21,985 nucleotides of DNA. It comes from QHBQ01 sp038230695 (GTDB lineage Bacteria; Chloroflexota; Chloroflexia; QHBQ01). The stretch covers positions 1 to 21,985 of the forward strand of contig JBBRMT010000050.1 in NCBI GenBank assembly GCA_038230695.1, written 5' to 3'. Shown here piece after piece: positions 19,593 through 21,985 of the stretch (position 1 is the first letter of the stretch; each line of letters opens with the position of its first letter). The notes below the pieces were generated by a model. The model searched no databases. It was not told the origin of the DNA and saw nothing but the letters and a program-made list of their open reading frames with translations. The position numbers were made by a program, and so were the translations under genes.

Positions 19593-21728
19593 ATGGCTGA
19601 AGTAGGACCTGAACTTTTGGAGCGCGGGCGACGGGTTCGCCTGCTCTCGATGGTCAAGGCTGAGGGTTACGCCCCCCACCCGATGGAGGACGTATCCGGC
19701 CTCGACATCAATACCGGCAACGCCGACTGGTTCCTGGCAAACATCAGTTGCCAGTCCGCCTGCCCCGCTTATACCGATGTGGCCCGATATATCGCCCACA
19801 TCGCCACCGAAAACTATGATGCCAGTTACCGCATCAACCTGGAGGACAACGTGTTTCCAGGGATGCTGGGCCGCATCTGCGCCCGTCCCTGCGAACCAGC
19901 CTGCCGCCGCGGGCGGGTGGATAAGCCCATCGCTATCTGTTGGCTGAAGCGGGTGGGCAGCGATTACCGCACCAACAAGAACCTGCCTAGCCGTCCCCCG
20001 GTAACCAGGCCGCAGAAGATCGCGGTGGTTGGCGCTGGGCCAGCGGGTTTGGCTGCCGCTCGTGACCTGGCTAAAATGGGTTATAGCGTCAAGGTATTCG
20101 AGGCATTGCCAATCCCCGGTGGGATGTTTACCTGCGGTATCCCTGCCTGGCGCTTGCCCCGCGACATCACCAAGTATGAGATTGATGACTACTTTGCGGC
20201 GATGGGTGTGGAGATTGAATGCAATAAGGAAGTGGGCAAGAACCTTACGGTGCGCCAGTTGCTCGACGACTACTCGGCGGTGCTGCTGGCCGCTGGCACC
20301 CAGGTGCCGCAGCTGATGCAGATCCCTGGCGAGAAGGAAGGCAGCGAGGGTAAAGTCAAGGGCTTCTACTTCGGTCTGCCGTTCATGGAGCGCATCAACC
20401 TGGGCGAGGAAGTGACGGTTGGCAACAAGGTGGCAGTTATCGGCGGTGGATTTACCGCAATGGACTGCTCACGCTCGTCGCTACGCATGGGCGCGGAGAA
20501 GGTCTACGTCATCTACCGCCGCAGTCGTCACGAAATGTCGGTCTACGAAGAGGAAGCGGCTGAGGCCGCCAATGAGGGTATCGAGTTCCTCTTCCTGGTC
20601 ACGCAGACGGAGATCCTCTACGATGCTGAGGGCAACATCACCGGCATGAAGTGCATCCGCAACCGCCTCGGCGAGCCGGATGCCAGTGGTCGCCGCGCCC
20701 CGGTTGCCATCCCCGGCACCGAATTCATCCTCGATGTGGATACCGTCATTGCCGCCACCGGCCAGAACGCTGACCCAACCATCGCGGAGAAGGAACTGGG
20801 CGTGGCGCTCAATCGCAACCGCATCAAGGTTGACCGCAATACCTACGCCACCAACGTCTCCGGCCTATACGCCGCTGGCGACTATACCGAAGGCGCACGC
20901 AATGTAATCAGCGCGATTGCCGACGGCCACAAGGCGGCCATTTCGATAGATCAGTGGCTCACTGGTGTGCAGCCAGAGCCAGTGGCCCTACGCAGCAAGT
21001 TCAGCATTTCGCCACAGTGGGAGGATGTTTCCGACTACCACCGCCGCGTCTCCGCCGAAATCGCCACCACCGAGTATCAGCGTGTAGGCCAGCCCCAAAC
21101 GCTGGGTAGCGCAGCGGTGCAGGTAACCGCCATGGATGCCTTTGGCCCAACTGCGCTGAAGCAGAAGCATTATGAGCCGATCAGCATCTGGAGCAAGAAC
21201 ACCACCAACCGCCGCCTCGAAGTGGGCGACGACTACGACGCGATTGACCGCCAGGAGATGACGCAGATCCCCGTCGAGGAGCGCGGCAGCCTGGTGCGTG
21301 AGGTGGAGCAGGGCTTCAGCCGCCAGGAAGCCTTCCAGGAGGCCAAGCGTTGCTTGCAGTGCCAACTGAACATCTTCCTCGACGGCAATATGTGCATCCT
21401 GTGCAACGCCTGCATTGACATCTGCCCGCCCCGCGTGCTGCTGATGGTGCCATTCGACGCGATCAACACCATCAACGCCGACCCTGAACACCCCATCCTG
21501 AACACTGCGATGGGCTGGCGCGACGGCGCGGCAATGCTGATTGACGAGTCGCTGTGCATCCGCTGCGGCCTGTGCATCGAAGTCTGCCCCGTCAATTGCA
21601 TTACCATGCAGCACTTCGAGCCGGAGATCGTCCCCATTTCCCAGCTGCAGGCGCAGGCAACCAGCGCGGCACGACCCACCGCTGGGGCAGTGATGCAGCC
21701 CGCAATGGCCGGTCGGATGAACCCTTAA
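19593..21728 (+). CDS. GltD-like FAD/NAD(P) oxidoreductase with C-terminal 2x[4Fe-4S] ferredoxin domain
   Basis: A 711-residue cytosolic flavoprotein; its ATG follows GAGGAGG by 9 nt. Residues ~45-135 form the helical Fe-S domain of GltD-like proteins (SCQSACPAYTDVARYI, GRICARPCEPACRRG). FAD binding is at KIAVVGAGPAGLAAARDL (G147 onward) with GGMFTCGIPAWRLP. NAD(P) binding is at VAVIGGGFTAMD (G284 onward), followed by YRRSRHEM. ATGQNAD and YAAGDYTEGARNVISAIADGHKAA complete the FAD site. The C-terminus has RCLQC, then two ferredoxin clusters, C601/C604/C607/C611 and C655/C658/C661/C665. Such proteins pass electrons between NAD(P)H and ferredoxin or a partner reductase. No glutamate synthase large subunit is adjacent, so GltD itself is unlikely. 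A ~45-residue N-terminal segment and a linker (~470-580) are not assigned. It ends at a strong terminator. Confidence 0.9.
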   Translation: MAEVGPELLERGRRVRLLSMVKAEGYAPHPMEDVSGLDINTGNADWFLANISCQSACPAYTDVARYIAHIATENYDASYRINLEDNVFPGMLGRICARPCEPACRRGRVDKPIAICWLKRVGSDYRTNKNLPSRPPVTRPQKIAVVGAGPAGLAAARDLAKMGYSVKVFEALPIPGGMFTCGIPAWRLPRDITKYEIDDYFAAMGVEIECNKEVGKNLTVRQLLDDYSAVLLAAGTQVPQLMQIPGEKEGSEGKVKGFYFGLPFMERINLGEEVTVGNKVAVIGGGFTAMDCSRSSLRMGAEKVYVIYRRSRHEMSVYEEEAAEAANEGIEFLFLVTQTEILYDAEGNITGMKCIRNRLGEPDASGRRAPVAIPGTEFILDVDTVIAATGQNADPTIAEKELGVALNRNRIKVDRNTYATNVSGLYAAGDYTEGARNVISAIADGHKAAISIDQWLTGVQPEPVALRSKFSISPQWEDVSDYHRRVSAEIATTEYQRVGQPQTLGSAAVQVTAMDAFGPTALKQKHYEPISIWSKNTTNRRLEVGDDYDAIDRQEMTQIPVEERGSLVREVEQGFSRQEAFQEAKRCLQCQLNIFLDGNMCILCNACIDICPPRVLLMVPFDAINTINADPEHPILNTAMGWRDGAAMLIDESLCIRCGLCIEVCPVNCITMQHFEPEIVPISQLQAQATSAARPTAGAVMQPAMAGRMNP

Positions 21729-21757
21729 TATTACCCTCTCAGTTTCTGCTTGCGAAG

Positions 21758-21785
21758 GAGCCACTCAAAGCGAGTGGCTCTTTTT
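21758..21785 (+). terminator. Intrinsic terminator of the oxidoreductase gene
   Basis: GAGCCACTC (21758-21766) pairs perfectly with GAGTGGCTC (21772-21780) around a 5-nt loop, followed by TTTTT (21781-21785), a classic rho-independent terminator 29 bases after the stop codon. Confidence 0.93.
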
Positions 21786-21805
21786 GTTGTGCTGGTAAAT
21801 CCTAC

Positions 21806-21985
21806 ATGGCTGAAGTGTCCGCGTTATTGTGCCACCGCAGCGAATTGTTCGAGTGTGTGCAAGTGGATGGTGTGAGCGCAGCCAACAATTTTGCGCAGCG
21901 CAGCATACGACCAATGACGGTGGCCCGCAAGGTAAGCGGTGGCACGTGTAGTCCCACTGGCAGCAATATGCGAATAGGCTTGTAG
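21806..21985 (+). pseudogene. Remnant of an IS66-type transposase C-terminal region
   Basis: The frame read from 21806 gives ELFECVQVDGVSAANNFAQRSIRPMTVARKVSGGTCSPTGSNMRIGL and then a TAG at 21983. NNFAQRSIRP...ARKVSGGT.SPTGS matches the conserved C-terminal block of IS66-family transposases (NN.AERS.RP...ARK.SGGTRS..GS). Upstream of ~21806 the frame does not resemble a transposase and runs through the terminator, so the catalytic core is missing on this side. The stop falls where intact transposases normally continue. It is therefore a decayed fragment; anything beyond the window edge is unseen. Confidence 0.65.

Overview
The window reads as a GC-rich bacterial chromosome segment, most likely from a Chloroflexota member (Roseiflexus/Kouleothrix-like). 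This is an inference. It rests on the gene content (a GT39-PA14-NHL fusion, a TPR-YccF protein, an AcuC-like deacetylase, a GltD-like flavoprotein with two C-terminal ferredoxin clusters), on the use of GTG/TTG starts, and on the dense small dispersed repeats. No rRNA, tRNA, CRISPR array or recognisable defence system was found.

Layout. 1-6063 (+) holds four genes: an AcuC/HDAC-family deacetylase cut by the left edge, a TPR protein with a double YccF-type membrane domain, a class-V aminotransferase behind a near-perfect sigma-70 promoter, and aspS. 6203-8551 (-) is a KimA-type potassium importer, convergent with aspS. It is divergent from a zinc alcohol dehydrogenase (8756-9756, +) broken by a single-base frameshift in a G run. 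9782-13732 (-) is a 1316-residue GT39/PMT-like membrane glycosyltransferase fused to PA14-like and NHL domains. Divergent from it is a tightly overlapped operon (13970-16910, +): a small Trm112/UPF0434-like protein, a GT4 glycosyltransferase, and a GT-C type polytopic membrane protein. A membrane-anchored alkaline-phosphatase-superfamily enzyme follows (16945-18792, +, probably leaderless). Then come a DUF952 protein and a large FAD/NAD(P)/Fe-S oxidoreductase, a strong intrinsic terminator, and a remnant of an IS66-type transposase at the right edge.

How the genes may work together. The 9.8-18.8 kb block is best read as envelope glycan or glycolipid synthesis: two polyprenyl-sugar type membrane enzymes, a cytosolic GT4, and a membrane phosphatase/phosphodiesterase. 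The left side is housekeeping metabolism, and the right end is an electron-transfer flavoprotein. These are family-level inferences.

The most unusual layer is the repeats. Three families occur: (i) a hairpin element with core GGGGCGAAC-CGTT-GTTCGCCC (six copies or variants, one supplying the aspS stop codon); (ii) C/G-rich CTCCC...GGGAGG palindromes; and (iii) heptanucleotide tandem arrays (CAACTTT, ACTCAAA, TTCCACC). At three loci a family (ii)-type element directly abuts a family (iii) array. At two of these the composite lies inside an open reading frame, giving the same peptide signature (QLKT.N.KL) in two unrelated membrane proteins. I found no convincing new multi-gene system; the composite repeats and their use as coding sequence, ribosome-binding sites and stop codons are the best lead.
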